This document shows, piece after piece, positions 40,210-49,227 of a stretch of DNA of 49,482 nucleotides. A model generated the notes under the pieces. The model saw only the letters and a program-made list of their open reading frames with translations, was not told the origin of the DNA and did no database searches. Position 1 is the first letter of the stretch, and every line of letters begins with the position of its first letter. Both the position numbers and the translations under genes were made by a program. The stretch covers positions 1-49,482 of the forward strand of contig NZ_AOMF01000015.1 in NCBI RefSeq assembly GCF_000336715.1, read 5' to 3'. This stretch comes from Halococcus thailandensis JCM 13552 (GTDB lineage Archaea > Halobacteriota > Halobacteria > Halobacteriales > Halococcaceae).

Positions 40210-40959
40210 TCATCTCGCGGCCGCTGACGACGGCTGACAGTCGCCGCTCCGAGCCGCAGCGGATTCGATGAGCATCTTTCCGTGGCGGTTGTGGTGGATG
40301 AGTTCGATTTGGCCCTTTGAGAGTTCTTCGAGCGCTTCAGCGGCGCGGTAGACCTGCCGCCACGCGAGCTTCTCGCCGGTTGCCGTCCTCAGGAGGCTCT
40401 TGAGTCCGTCTTTCAGGACACGACCCTTCGGTGTCTTGTTGGACCACTCTTGCCAGTGGTCGAAGATCGAGACCGCGCGCTCGATGGAGGGCGTCACGTC
40501 GATGCCAGTATCCTCGGCGTCCATTTCCGAAACGCGCTCGATGGGGGTCATTTCCGTATCCTGTGGGGTGGTTTCGGCGGTATCATCCCCACCCATCACA
40601 CTGCCAGACCCGGCCTCGACGTCGTCCAGTTGCTCTTCGACGTCAACGATGTCCTCGATAATGTGTCCGCGGCTAGCTTCGGCGCGTTCGAGTTCGCTCT
40701 GCAGCTGGTCGCGTTCGTCTTCGATTTCCTTGACGCGCGCTTCGAGCTGCTTCTGGGAACGACGAAGCTCGTGATTCTCTCTCACGAGAACATGAAGGTC
40801 CTCTCGCTGTTGCTTACGAGTGGCGTCGAGTTCGGCGTGAAGTCGCTCGTTTTCGGCCTCAACGGCGTCAAGACGCTCTAGTACCCGCGATAGTTGGTCG
40901 GCCAGTTCGTCGGTCGTCGGTCCGGTAGATTCAATACCGGGGGCTCTCTCTGTACTCAT
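40210..40959 (-). CDS. coiled-coil protein with C-terminal winged-helix-like domain (249 aa)
   Basis: The ATG at 40959 (MSTERAPGIESTGPTTDELA) is preferred over 41001. Residues 20-120 form one long coiled coil (LERLDAVEAENERLHAELDA, LRRSQKQLEARVKEIEDERD). An acidic linker follows. Residues 165-235 hold a compact domain with KTPKGRVLKDGLKSLLRTAT and KLAWRQVYRAAEALEELSKG, helix-turn-helix-like. The layout is similar to the 15109 regulator but in reverse order. DNA binding as a dimer is likely; the target is unknown. Confidence 0.62.
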   Translation of the reverse strand: MSTERAPGIESTGPTTDELADQLSRVLERLDAVEAENERLHAELDATRKQQREDLHVLVRENHELRRSQKQLEARVKEIEDERDQLQSELERAEASRGHIIEDIVDVEEQLDDVEAGSGSVMGGDDTAETTPQDTEMTPIERVSEMDAEDTGIDVTPSIERAVSIFDHWQEWSNKTPKGRVLKDGLKSLLRTATGEKLAWRQVYRAAEALEELSKGQIELIHHNRHGKMLIESAAARSGDCQPSSAAAR

Positions 40960-41124
40960 AGAGGCTATCAGGTTCCTCGGCTTCGGGGATGTTCCTACCA
41001 TCCCCGGCCCGCTGTGGGTTATTTTCGCGAGCTACTGCTAACGCCGAAGCGATGCAACTTGAATCTATGGTGTTCTTTCTCTCAGCAATTCCACGGCTGA
41101 GAGGACTGTTTCTGGCCGCCACTG
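40960..41124. other. intergenic stretch upstream of the coiled-coil gene
   Basis: Nothing coding is seen. The tract contains promoter-like AT-rich sequence for the leftward gene and abuts the transposase remnant. Confidence 0.3.
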
Positions 41125-41540
41125 TTAACTTAGCCTGGCAGCTTCGATCGGCGGTTGATTGTCAAGAGCTTGGTGACTTCGGAGGTGACTGTAGTAATAG
41201 GCGTAGGCAGGCAGCCAAGCGCAGAACGCTGGCTGACTACCGTTCTAGATTTTCGTGAACTCGCTCGATCCGCATTGTGAACGTCTGAAGCAGCTTCTCG
41301 ACGTTGTTGCGGTTAGTGTAGTCAATATGCCCGCTGAGATCAGTCTTTGTAAGAGTGGTCAGCATTCGTGTTCGGTTAAGCCCGTAGAGGCGAATGAGCC
41401 GGGACTTGTGGGGACGCAGCTCCGACGAAATCATGCGAGACGAACGATGCCGCAGACGGAGAAATATTACTGGGAGTGTTAACCGAACACGGATGGAGCG
41501 GTCAGATACCCCATCCCGTCGACGAGAAACACCGCGTTTA
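41125..41540 (-). pseudogene. degenerate DDE (rve-type) transposase remnant
   Basis: Three frames must be joined. VFLVDGMGYLTAPSVFG (about 41480-41535) contains the second catalytic Asp region. NRTRMLTTLTKTDLSGHIDY and NRNNVEKLLQTFTMRIERVH (41240-41400) contain the conserved Glu helix. WLPAYAYYYSHLRSHQALDN with QPPIEAARLS (to the TAA at 41125) is the YN..R.HQAL.....P.E ending of integrase-fold transposases. At least two frameshifts and early stops make it non-functional. The N-terminal third is missing. The family resembles haloarchaeal IS6-like elements; this is tentative. Confidence 0.65.
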
Positions 41541-41737
41541 GTCCCTAGGAGCGTGTCATCGAATTCGTCACATTGGTCAATAGCAGGCCGAGAACCAGTG
41601 ACCTAATACGTGGACAATATTGTCACTATTCAGAGCCAGCGGTAGCAGACTTCTTGGACGGTGGCCGAATACCATGCAAATCTTTCTATGACACGCTGAC
41701 ATAGCATTTTAGAATCGACGGGGGAAGCCCGCGAGCA

Positions 41738-42025
41738 TCAATCAATCCCAAACTCATTGAGGTACTTCACAATTGTTGAGTGATTGCACCCAGCTTCCCG
41801 TGCCATTGACCGTACTGACTCCCCGGCTTCTCGTTGGGACCGTAACCACTCTTCATCCTTGTACTTCCTATCATCTCCTCTCTTCTTGATCCCGAAACGT
41901 GTGAGATACTTCTGGATAGTTGCTGGACCCACATCCTCGGTAGTCGCTATATCATGTTTGGTGCGCCCTTTGTTAACATACTCGTCACGTAGCCATTCCT
42001 CCGACCAGTAATTTGGAATCGTCAT
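41738..42025 (-). CDS. double helix-turn-helix protein (95 aa)
   Basis: The 95 residues contain two related HTH units: EEWLRDEYVNKGRTKHDIAT with GPATIQKYLTRFGIKK, and EEWLRSQREAGESVRSMARE with CNHSTIVKYLNEFGI. The repeat of (E)EWLR...(T/S)...IA/MA...(G)..TI.KYL..FGI shows internal duplication of a homeodomain-like HTH, seen in small regulators and HNH-associated DNA-binding modules. It lies in the AT-rich 1.2-kb segment. A role in gene control or element mobility is inferred. Confidence 0.72.
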   Translation of the reverse strand: MTIPNYWSEEWLRDEYVNKGRTKHDIATTEDVGPATIQKYLTRFGIKKRGDDRKYKDEEWLRSQREAGESVRSMAREAGCNHSTIVKYLNEFGID

Positions 42026-42106
42026 GGTTGCCCTAACTATGTTAGCCGAATTTTTATTTTATCATTTTTCCTTCTAGTTGGTGTTTCTTATCTACTCTAT
42101 CAAATA

Positions 42107-42713
42107 TTATGAATACCGTTGCATAATTCTCTCAATTTCATCAACAACAGGCTGTTTCTCCCGGCTTCTGATTAGTAAGTCTCTAAGCTCCCTCATCTCG
42201 TCAACAGGAACAAACATACCCTCGGCAGTCTTGTCTGACTCGTTATCGTGGTTGTCATTTTCCCATTGAACCATGTCCATATCCTCCTCGCTAACGTCGT
42301 CAGACGATCCTGTGGGCTGCCAATGTTCGTCCGTAGGGATAGCCTTGTAATCGCTCTCGCCAATCTCTGTGGCGTCTTCAGGGTGGCCTTCCTTGCCAGC
42401 CATCTTCTTGACATGAATATGAAAACCATGCATACCTCGTGAGGTGTTACCGCAAATCTTACACAGGATAAGCTCCTTACCAGATTCGGAACCGGAGATT
42501 GGTTCTTTCTTGTCTACCTCGGTGTAGCCGACAATTTCTGCATCTTCGACTGCGAACCCGTCAGGGACTTCCCTTCGGGGGACCGTGCTCCTTTTCGTCG
42601 GAATTCATAACGTGTCCCCACAGACCACGGGACTTCTTCTCTTCGCCGCAATACGGACATTTTCTGATTGGTTCACGATCATCGAATAGGTTTCCGGTTG
42701 TATCAGTAGCCAT
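42107..42713 (-). pseudogene. two-finger zinc protein interrupted by a one-base slip in a C run
   Basis: The ATG at 42713 opens MATDTTGNLFDDREPIRKCP, YCGEEKKSRGLWGHVMNSDE and KEHGPP, then hits a stop. Deleting one base from the GGGGG run at 42577-42581 restores ...EHGPRREVPDGFAVEDAEIV and continues to CKICGNTSRGMHGFHIHVKK, then to the stop at 42107. The whole 200-residue protein would have two C-x2-C...H...H fingers with a shared G(L/M)xxH(V/I) pattern, and an acidic tail. Homopolymer slippage may be a sequencing error, a fresh mutation or phase variation. The downstream part alone could restart at the ATG at 42433. Confidence 0.62.
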
Positions 42714-42839
42714 TGTTGGATTCATCACATATTGATGAACTATTGACTTATAAAACTATTCTAAACTCATAAAGTGTCATAGAACGGTTAGCATAGTTTT
42801 CGGTATCGATCAAGAGGCCCGCTACCGCTGGCTCTGAAT

Positions 42840-43450
42840 TGCGACGATACTGGCTGCTTCTCAGATACCGTTTCTTGGGAACCTACTGGGGTATGTAACG
42901 ATCCCTATGACACGCTACCCTCTAGGGAAGAGGTGTTGTTCCCATTCTATTTCATCATAGTCGTTAGTTTTTCACTCTGATCAACAGCCCAGTAACCGAT
43001 GAGTTATGAAAAAGATGAATTGTATAGCACTATACTGCTTTCATAGATTCCCTGATCCAGAGATTCGGAGGATGGATTTCTACAAACCACCGGTTTGCTA
43101 ATAAGTTCATTCTCTGGTATGTTCTCAGCTGAGCAGCAAACGGATCTATCGGAACTCAGGTAGGTGGTTTCTCATGCACGCCGGATTACGAAACCAACTC
43201 CGACAGCCTAAATTTCGCAGAATTTTGTGCACAACCGATCCAGATAGTCGACTTCTGCTAGTCTGATGTCGGCTAGGTAGCTGATCAATGCACGGATCGA
43301 GTGTTCGTTCCGGCCATTTTCTCACTGTGATAAACAACCGCTGACCAATCTCGGATCACCATCCCGGAATCGGGAAATCAAGTCGTGAAATAAACACCCG
43401 CTGAACAGTGCCGCCGCTCACGGACCGACAGTCACGGAAGTGATCGGACG
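42840..43450. other. non-coding stretch before the IS4-type transposase
   Basis: No intact gene is present. A leftward open stretch near 43200-43320 reads ENGRNEHSIRALISYLADIR and so on, but has no start codon and is probably a remnant. ATAAACAACCGCTGACCA (43330-43347) and ATAAACACCCGCTGAACA (43391-43408) are near-identical direct repeats close to the transposase end and may mark the insertion-sequence boundary. Confidence 0.4.
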
Positions 43451-45442
43451 TCAATCAGGCGGATCGAGACCGTAGAACTGCTTGGCAACGGTCAGAAACT
43501 GGTTCGCATCGACGCGCGGCGCGTATGACGTGTTCTCCCCGTCGATGGTGAGCTTCACCAGCAAATCGACCAGCCGCCAAACGTTATACAGTACGCACGC
43601 GAACACGAAGTTGAAGAATCGATAGTCGCGCTCGGTCGAGGTGGTCCGCACCATGAAGTGCTTCTGCTTCTTGAAGCCATTCTCAATACCCCAACGACGG
43701 CGATACCACCGGATCAGCCGCTCGATCATATGGATGAACGCTTTCCCGTCCATCTGCTGATCGCCAGCGTCACGCGCTGTCACGTATGGATGGTTCGTCT
43801 CGAAGACAACGGTTTCGGAGGTATCCACGTCTCCGTCCTGCGCCTTCTGCTTGCGTTCTTCGACTTCCTCTTCACGCTGGATGTCCGCGAGCAGCCGCGA
43901 GAACGACATCCGCTCGCTTGGTTCACCTCCTACATCGTCGAATTCCCACTCGCCGCACATCTCTTTCCACACTTCTGAGAGGCTGTCGTCGTCATCGTCA
44001 TCCGAATTCGACCGTTGCGGGAGGTAGATTTGCTTGCGTGTGGCCGTGGCCTCGGGTGTCTCCTCCTCGATGACGTGGAAGCGCTTGCCGTTCCGATACA
44101 TCCACGCGATGGTGTCGGCCTCGTCGCTGCGCTCGAAAATACGGGTGGGATTCAGGTAGTGGACGCCGTACTCCTCACAGGTCTTCTTGACGGGTTTGCT
44201 ATCGAACTCGCGGTCCATCATTACGAGGTCGATGTCAACCATCTCGGTCGCCTGTGACAGCAGCTTCTCAACGATCTCATCTTTCGACTGTCCACGCACG
44301 CGCGGGATAGCGTCGAGGACGAGCGGGACATCCATCCCGACGATTTTGAGCACCGCCCACTGATAGTAGTCGTTGCCGTCCTTGTACCCGAGAATATCAT
44401 TCTCGTGGTCGTCCACGTCGCCGGTGAACGGGAAGCCCTTGGTCACATCGATGGCCGCCATGACTGTCCCGTTGAGTTCACCGTTCTGGCGGGCGCGAGC
44501 GATGAGCATCCGCGTGGTGTTCCGGAGCATCTCCCGGATCTCTTCGACTGAGAGCTTGCCGATCTGGTAACGGTGGGTCGATCCCGTTGGAATGCGCTCC
44601 CGCGTGGTGTCGAGCGAGAACGACGCCGGGCCACTCCGGGCGTACATGTCCTCGCGCATCCCCATGTAGGCGTGTTGTTCCCAGAAGGCGTTCTCGTGAA
44701 TTTGCCAGTTTGGCCCGCGATCAAGCGCGAAGGCGTCGGTCACGAACGGCTTGGCCTGTTGCCAGACTTCGTCGGTCTTCTCGGCGATGAGCTGGTGCTC
44801 AGGATGGTTGTCGGAGTCGGATTCAGTCGGTTCATGCGTCTCGATCCGATCGGGAAGCGACACCTCGCAGGTGCGTGCGGCCCTCACGATCGCATCGGCA
44901 CCCTCCTGTACAGCGTCACGTAGGTGTGCGCTGAACCGTTCGTTCCATGCGCGCCAGAAGGTCGATTGATTCGGGAGCGACTCGAAGCCGAGAGCCTGTC
45001 GGAGTGAGGGATGCGCTCGAAGGTAGTCGTGGAGGGCGGTTTCGTCCCAGCCGTTGATCTCCATGAGGAGGGTCGCTCGAACGTGGATCGCCATCGGATA
45101 CCGCCCCGAATACGGCGCTAACGAGTCGTGTGCGGCGAACGTGAGATGATCGATCGGAAGATGGCAGATCAGCGTCTCGATGTCGCGGTAGCTTTCCCAC
45201 CGCTCACACTGTGACTGCGCGATAGTCGTGACATCCTCGACAAATCCGTCGAGATCATCGCCACTCCCGTCGGCTTCGCCCTCGAAAAACCGCGCCCGGC
45301 CGTTGTAGCCGGTGGCGTCGGCGACGAGAGCCGCTGCAACCATTTCCGCAGTGTCATTCAGCGGGGTTGTAGCGGGTGATTTCGCGTCGATACGTGCATC
45401 TGTGTCGGGTGAGTCCGACTCTAGCGTTGGCTCCGTCTCCAT
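43451..45442 (-). CDS. IS4-type DDE transposase
   Basis: The ATG at 45442 (METEPTLESDSPDTDARIDA) gives 663 residues; a longer start at 45487 is possible. The catalytic triad can be read: Asp in MAAIDVTKGFPFTGD, Asp in DLVMMDREFDSKPV, and Glu in RWYRRRWGIENGFKKQKHFM. The YRRRWGIENGFK sequence is the Y(2)R(3)E(6)K signature of IS4-related transposases. The long N-terminal region and an acidic insertion (SNSDDDDDDSLSE) are haloarchaeal features. The gene appears intact. Terminal inverted repeats could not be fixed by eye, so element borders are open. Confidence 0.85.
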   Translation of the reverse strand: METEPTLESDSPDTDARIDAKSPATTPLNDTAEMVAAALVADATGYNGRARFFEGEADGSGDDLDGFVEDVTTIAQSQCERWESYRDIETLICHLPIDHLTFAAHDSLAPYSGRYPMAIHVRATLLMEINGWDETALHDYLRAHPSLRQALGFESLPNQSTFWRAWNERFSAHLRDAVQEGADAIVRAARTCEVSLPDRIETHEPTESDSDNHPEHQLIAEKTDEVWQQAKPFVTDAFALDRGPNWQIHENAFWEQHAYMGMREDMYARSGPASFSLDTTRERIPTGSTHRYQIGKLSVEEIREMLRNTTRMLIARARQNGELNGTVMAAIDVTKGFPFTGDVDDHENDILGYKDGNDYYQWAVLKIVGMDVPLVLDAIPRVRGQSKDEIVEKLLSQATEMVDIDLVMMDREFDSKPVKKTCEEYGVHYLNPTRIFERSDEADTIAWMYRNGKRFHVIEEETPEATATRKQIYLPQRSNSDDDDDDSLSEVWKEMCGEWEFDDVGGEPSERMSFSRLLADIQREEEVEERKQKAQDGDVDTSETVVFETNHPYVTARDAGDQQMDGKAFIHMIERLIRWYRRRWGIENGFKKQKHFMVRTTSTERDYRFFNFVFACVLYNVWRLVDLLVKLTIDGENTSYAPRVDANQFLTVAKQFYGLDPPD

Positions 45443-45647
45443 ATCGTGTATCTGATCATTCCCACAAGTCGTCCGAGGGACGAACACTGAGCGGAGGGCT
45501 CGCTGCTTACACGCGGCTACCGTAGTGCGGTGAGTGTTGTACCATCGGTTTCTGTCGGGGACGACGACCTGCTTGTCACCGGATCATGACCGAGTTGGTT
45601 CGCCCAAGCGCACCGATGGCTCCGAACGCTTGCGTTCCGGCGAGCAG

Positions 45648-46409
45648 TTACTGCTCTGGGCCTTTCGTCGGTGCGGGTGGGTGTCCGCTCTGGGCATCGA
45701 GCGGTGGGAGGTCCTTCTCGCCAGCGTTGACCTTCGCACGTTCGAGCCGCCACTGATCGTTGTCGAACGGGACGTCGTAGTTCGCCTCGGCCCGCGCGAG
45801 GATGCTCTGGCCCGCTGAATCGGGAATCTCGAAAAAGGCGGCGGTGGCGTGTTTCTCGCGGCCCTTGCGGACCTCACGAATGAAGGTCTGGGCGCGGACA
45901 TACTCCGAGGGAATCTGTTGGAGGAAGCCGTCCTCGACGGTGTAGCCGAAGGGTGGCCGGCCGACACGCTTGCCGTCGGCGATGGCGGCGTCGATGCCCT
46001 CCTGGACGCGCGAGCGGATCATCTTGCGCTCGGCGTCGGCGAAGACCATCATCATGTTGAGCATCATCTCGGCCATCCAATCATCCTCGCCGACCGTGCC
46101 GATTGGCTGATTCACGAGATCGATGTCGACGCCTTTCTCGCGGAGATCCTCAACGAACCCGGCGAGGTCGGCGAACGACCGGCCGAGCCGATCGAGTTCG
46201 TGCGCGACCACCACGTCGTACTCGGCGACGTGTTCGCGGAGGCGCTGATACTCCTGCCGTGACGTTGAGGCCCCGCTCTCGCCGAGGTCGCAGAACCACT
46301 CGATCTCGTTCGAATTCTCCTCCTCGGTGTACTTCTGGCGGATCGCGCGCATCTGGCGATCCTCGTTCTGGTCGTCGGTCGAGACGCGGACGTAGGCGGC
46401 TATGTGCAT
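45648..46409 (-). CDS. serine recombinase (resolvase/invertase family)
   Basis: The ATG at 46409 (MHIAAYVRVSTDDQNEDRQM) is the natural start for this fold, since the catalytic serine is S10 in YVRVS. Other motifs are AEYDVVVAHELDRLGRSFAD, the MMMVFADAERKMIRSRVQEG long E helix and GKRVGRPPFGYTVEDGFLQQ, the arm and start of the DNA-binding part. The C-terminal part (253 aa total) is longer than Tn3-type resolvases but lacks the large zinc domain of phage integrases. It probably resolves dimers or cointegrates of the element. A TATA box and a palindrome precede it. Confidence 0.85.
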   Translation of the reverse strand: MHIAAYVRVSTDDQNEDRQMRAIRQKYTEEENSNEIEWFCDLGESGASTSRQEYQRLREHVAEYDVVVAHELDRLGRSFADLAGFVEDLREKGVDIDLVNQPIGTVGEDDWMAEMMLNMMMVFADAERKMIRSRVQEGIDAAIADGKRVGRPPFGYTVEDGFLQQIPSEYVRAQTFIREVRKGREKHATAAFFEIPDSAGQSILARAEANYDVPFDNDQWRLERAKVNAGEKDLPPLDAQSGHPPAPTKGPEQ

Positions 46410-46445
46410 GGGGTGTTCGGACACCCTAATCGTACCGCGATTCAG

Positions 46446-46478
46446 TATATAAAGAGCGGGGGTTTTCGTATCGATACG
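46446..46478 (-). promoter_or_regulatory. promoter and 12-bp palindrome upstream of the serine recombinase
   Basis: On the minus strand TATATAAA-type sequence (46446-46453) stands about 37 bases before the recombinase ATG, predicting an almost leaderless mRNA. CGTATCGATACG (46467-46478) is a perfect palindrome just upstream and may be an operator or part of a recombination site. Confidence 0.5.
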
Positions 46479-46586
46479 GAAAACTACTGTTTTTGAGACT
46501 CAATTCCCTCTCTATGTCAGTCACGCAGATGATTGGCTTTCATACTTATCCCGCCATCCGTGAGAATTCTCATAGAGTCAGCTCTC

Positions 46587-46603
46587 CGGCCCCGAAGGGG
46601 CCG
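46587..46603. terminator. strong hairpin CGGCCCC-GAA-GGGGCCG
   Basis: A 7-bp GC stem closed by a GAA loop lies in the 273-base gap between the recombinase promoter and the next leftward gene's 3' end. It is well placed to end the transcript of the 46698 gene. A T-run is lacking, so another role is possible. Confidence 0.4.
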
Positions 46604-46697
46604 TGAGGATCAGTGGCCGCCGTCACGTTCGGGCGCGATCGTCGTGAGACACACCTGCTTTCGAAACGTGTCGGAATGGGGACTCCTATTTGCTGAA

Positions 46698-47246
46698 TTA
46701 CCGTCGCTCAGTTGTTAACTGAGGGTCTTTCTCTGACCCGTTCTCGGTTCTGGCCTGAACCCCGTCCATCGTATCGGAGACTCCAAGCTCAGTCGCGGCA
46801 CACTCAACGCAGTAGTGATTATAGTTCTCCGAACTGGTGAATATTGGAATCCCAGCAAAGCAGATTTCCTCTCGATAGCGCCGGGCCAATCCCTCGGTCA
46901 GACGTGATCCACAATTCACACATCGTTTCGTTTGACCTTCCTCCGCATGAAGCACGCGCTCGTCAACGCTCTGGATTCGTCCAAATTGAGTGAGTGAGTG
47001 GCGGCGGTCCAACCGATGACGTAACCGGGGATTCACGAATACGCCGAGAAGAACCAATACCACCGAAATAAGAACGACCGCAGGTGTCAACACCGGGTCC
47101 GCCAGTGAGAGATCGCTGGTGAGATACCCGATCTGCACGATGATCCCGAGTATCCCTAACCCGATCATCATCCAGCCAGCCACTCCATAGAGAAGCCGTG
47201 AAACTGCGTTAGCGAGTCTCTGAGATTCGGAAGGCTTCGCCGACAT
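46698..47246 (-). CDS. membrane protein with a zinc-knuckle domain (182 aa)
   Basis: The ATG at 47246 (MSAKPSESQRLANAVSRLLY) is preferred. Two membrane helices (YGVAGWMMIGLGILGIIVQI and VLTPAVVLISVVLVLLGVFV) are followed by a cytoplasmic or external domain. It has CVNCGSRLTEG and, 35 residues later, YCVECAATELG, which together form a zinc site. Related haloarchaeal proteins are of unknown function. It belongs to an AT-richer cluster of small membrane proteins. Confidence 0.6.
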   Translation of the reverse strand: MSAKPSESQRLANAVSRLLYGVAGWMMIGLGILGIIVQIGYLTSDLSLADPVLTPAVVLISVVLVLLGVFVNPRLRHRLDRRHSLTQFGRIQSVDERVLHAEEGQTKRCVNCGSRLTEGLARRYREEICFAGIPIFTSSENYNHYCVECAATELGVSDTMDGVQARTENGSEKDPQLTTERR

Positions 47247-47330
47247 GAATAGATGTACCGACTCTCTCAGCATAATCGTTGGGAGAGGGTGCGGAAATCC
47301 GAGGAAACGTGTGCGTGATTCCAACCAGAG

Positions 47331-47546
47331 TCAGGAGCTACGCCTCAGGAGTTGTACGCTCATCGCAGTCGCAACAACCAGTGCCAAGACAGATGATCCG
47401 ACCCACGCAACGAAATAGATGCTCGAAGAATCGAATCCGGCAGAATACGATATTGCTTGCAGTAAGAACATGAAAACTGCTCCAGACAGCAGTACTCCTA
47501 CCCCACTCCAACTTGGATTGATGAGCTTCGCCCTTGTTGCTTGCAT
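47331..47546 (-). CDS. small membrane protein (71 aa)
   Basis: The start is taken as the ATG at 47546 (MQATRAKLINPSWSGVGVLL). Two hydrophobic helices (SGVGVLLSGAVFMFLLQAIS and IYFVAWVGSSVLALVVATAM) fill the protein, followed by a basic end (LLRRSS). It runs in the same direction as the 46698 gene, 84 bases upstream, and could be co-transcribed. No family is recognised. Confidence 0.5.
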   Translation of the reverse strand: MQATRAKLINPSWSGVGVLLSGAVFMFLLQAISYSAGFDSSSIYFVAWVGSSVLALVVATAMSVQLLRRSS

Positions 47547-47739
47547 AGGATTAACTATACAGTGACACGGTATATAATCACTGTACGACTTGACCACTTC
47601 TGTCAATAGACATTCTACAGGTGACAGGGAGGGGGTATTGGGATTATCTACCAACCTCGACACAGATTTCACACCGAATATGAGGTGTTCCCGTTTTGAT
47701 CAGGCTGAAGTATCGCCTCTTGCAACGAAAGGGATGCTC

Positions 47740-47916
47740 TCAATCTCTATTTTCTTCAAAGAACATATACTCAAACCGGTCGGAATAGCTTGCCCACATA
47801 GCACCGATACCAGCCCCAGCGAGTACACCTGCAATGAATCCAAGCGGTCCAAGGCTACTGCCGGCGAGCCCGCCGAGAAGCGCTATGCCGATGACCACGA
47901 AGTCCTTGTAATCCAT
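47740..47916 (-). CDS. small glycine-zipper membrane protein (58 aa)
   Basis: The ATG at 47916 gives MDYKDFVVIGIALLGGLAGS, SLGPLGFIAGVLAGAGIGAM and an acidic end. Repeated G-x3-G spacing in the hydrophobic part is a glycine-zipper pattern that favours helix packing and oligomers in membranes, seen in holin-like and toxin-like peptides. An upstream TTG at 47949 would add 11 residues. Function unknown. Confidence 0.5.
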   Translation of the reverse strand: MDYKDFVVIGIALLGGLAGSSLGPLGFIAGVLAGAGIGAMWASYSDRFEYMFFEENRD

Positions 47917-48101
47917 GTCTTTGTTCACCAACTGTTGTATAGTCACCAAATAAGTGTTTGCTCCATAGGTATCACCCTCACGGGCCGTGAGACACCACGG
48001 TAGGGATCATGCCTAGATATGATGGGATCATAGACGATTGCTTCCTATATGGGCAGCAGATAATGAAATATTCATAAGAGTGCCACAATCTCTATCAAAT
48101 A

Positions 48102-48842
48102 ATGGATTCTAGCGATGATGAAGACGGGTCGTGGCAGTGGGAGGATCACGGAACCAGTCCTGATACTAAAGATACAGATGAGACAAGCGAACGTACAGAC
48201 AGCATACGCGGGCCGATAACCAGCCTGAAGTGGTTCATGAGAACCGACAAGGAGTGGGTAGCGTTTGTCCGAGAAGTGATTTCAAGTCTAGCCATCGTGG
48301 CAGCCATTGGTCTTCTCCTATTCGCAGTCAGTGGACTCTGGCCACCGATGGTCGCCATTGAGAGTCCAAGTATGACTCCGAATATGCAAACAGGAGATCT
48401 CGTTTTTGTCATGGAAGAACACCGTTTTGCCAGCGGAGCAGCCCACAACGGAACAGGTGTCGCCCCCTACCAAAAAGGCGCAACTACGGGGTACGAGAAG
48501 TTCAACAAATTCGGCGATGTCATCGTCTACGAACGGAACGGCAACGCACAACTGACACCGATCATCCACCGTGCTCGGTTTTGGGTAAGCAGCGGTGATA
48601 ACTGGTACGAGGAAGCCAACCAAGAGTATCTCAGCGGAGCCGACAACTGTGAGGAACTGGCAAACTGTCCAGCGGAACACGCTGGGTTCATCACTAAGGG
48701 TGACAGCAACCCCAGCTACGACCAAGTGGGAGCAGACCCCATCAGCGAACCGGTTAAGCCGTCATGGATCACTGGCACTGCTGAGTTCCGTATCCCATGG
48801 CTCGGACGTATTCGGTTGCTATTCGGCATGGTAAGCGGATAG
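48102..48842 (+). CDS. archaeal signal peptidase I (Sec11-like)
   Basis: The 246-residue protein has an acidic N-terminal tail of about 60 residues and a membrane helix VISSLAIVAAIGLLLFAVSG. The catalytic serine lies in AIESPSMTPNMQTGDLV (residue about 89). TPIIHRARFWVS holds the His that replaces Lys in Sec11-type enzymes, and GFITKGDSNPSYDQ holds the conserved Asp. It should remove signal peptides outside the membrane. Haloarchaea have several copies; one on an element may serve its own exported or pilin-like proteins. TATA-like ATAATG lies only a few bases upstream. Confidence 0.85.
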   Translation: MDSSDDEDGSWQWEDHGTSPDTKDTDETSERTDSIRGPITSLKWFMRTDKEWVAFVREVISSLAIVAAIGLLLFAVSGLWPPMVAIESPSMTPNMQTGDLVFVMEEHRFASGAAHNGTGVAPYQKGATTGYEKFNKFGDVIVYERNGNAQLTPIIHRARFWVSSGDNWYEEANQEYLSGADNCEELANCPAEHAGFITKGDSNPSYDQVGADPISEPVKPSWITGTAEFRIPWLGRIRLLFGMVSG

Positions 48843-49026
48843 TACATTCTACTATCAATATGTTCAACTATGCAACAAACTATACAGCCCGATCTTGCAA
48901 ACAGCAACTTTTCTGTTTACAGGGTGATGCTCGCCGTGATCGGCGTGAATCTCCCTCCCCCTCGGCACGAGTGCAATCTTCCAACCCAACTTCTATCTGA
49001 GGTATGGGCTAAATTCCTGTGTACTC

Positions 49027-49227
49027 ATGTCCGATTCGGAGCCTACCGGTGATTTCTCGGCGTTTGAGTTTGAGATGCGCTCGCAGTTGGATATGTTAAT
49101 CTTCCTTGTCGCTCTGATTGGTGCTGGTGTTACTCTCGGTTCATTGGTTGGGGTTCTTGTTGGACTCCTGTGTGCTGGGATCGCTGTGATAACTCTCGGC
49201 CGGTTATATCGTCGGGAGTTTCGCTAA
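49027..49227 (+). CDS. small membrane protein (66 aa)
   Basis: The ATG at 49027 opens MSDSEPTGDFSAFEFEMRSQ followed by two hydrophobic helices (LDMLIFLVALIGAGVTLGSL, GVLVGLLCAGIAVITLG) and a basic end RLYRREFR. The acidic N-terminus and basic C-terminus fit a helical hairpin with both ends in the cytoplasm. No family is recognised. The 184 bases between it and the signal peptidase show no gene. Confidence 0.5.
   Translation: MSDSEPTGDFSAFEFEMRSQLDMLIFLVALIGAGVTLGSLVGVLVGLLCAGIAVITLGRLYRREFR

Larger units (their letters stand above)
41628..42839. mobile_element. 1.2-kb segment bounded by 19-bp inverted repeats
   Basis: ATTCAGAGCCAGCGGTAGC at 41628-41646 and GCTACCGCTGGCTCTGAAT at 42821-42839 are exact inverted copies. 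Between them lie two leftward genes, AT-rich and unlike the surroundings. No transposase is inside. CTATGACACGCT also occurs at 41696-41707 and, beyond the right arm, at 42905-42916. It could be a non-autonomous element mobilised by a transposase in trans, a cargo cassette, or two ends of older insertion sequences. Confidence 0.6.

Noticed and set aside
48870-49052. A 60-codon ORF after the signal peptidase gene
   Set aside because: It overlaps the start of the membrane-protein gene at 49027, has no hydrophobic or acidic character typical of its neighbours and no motif.
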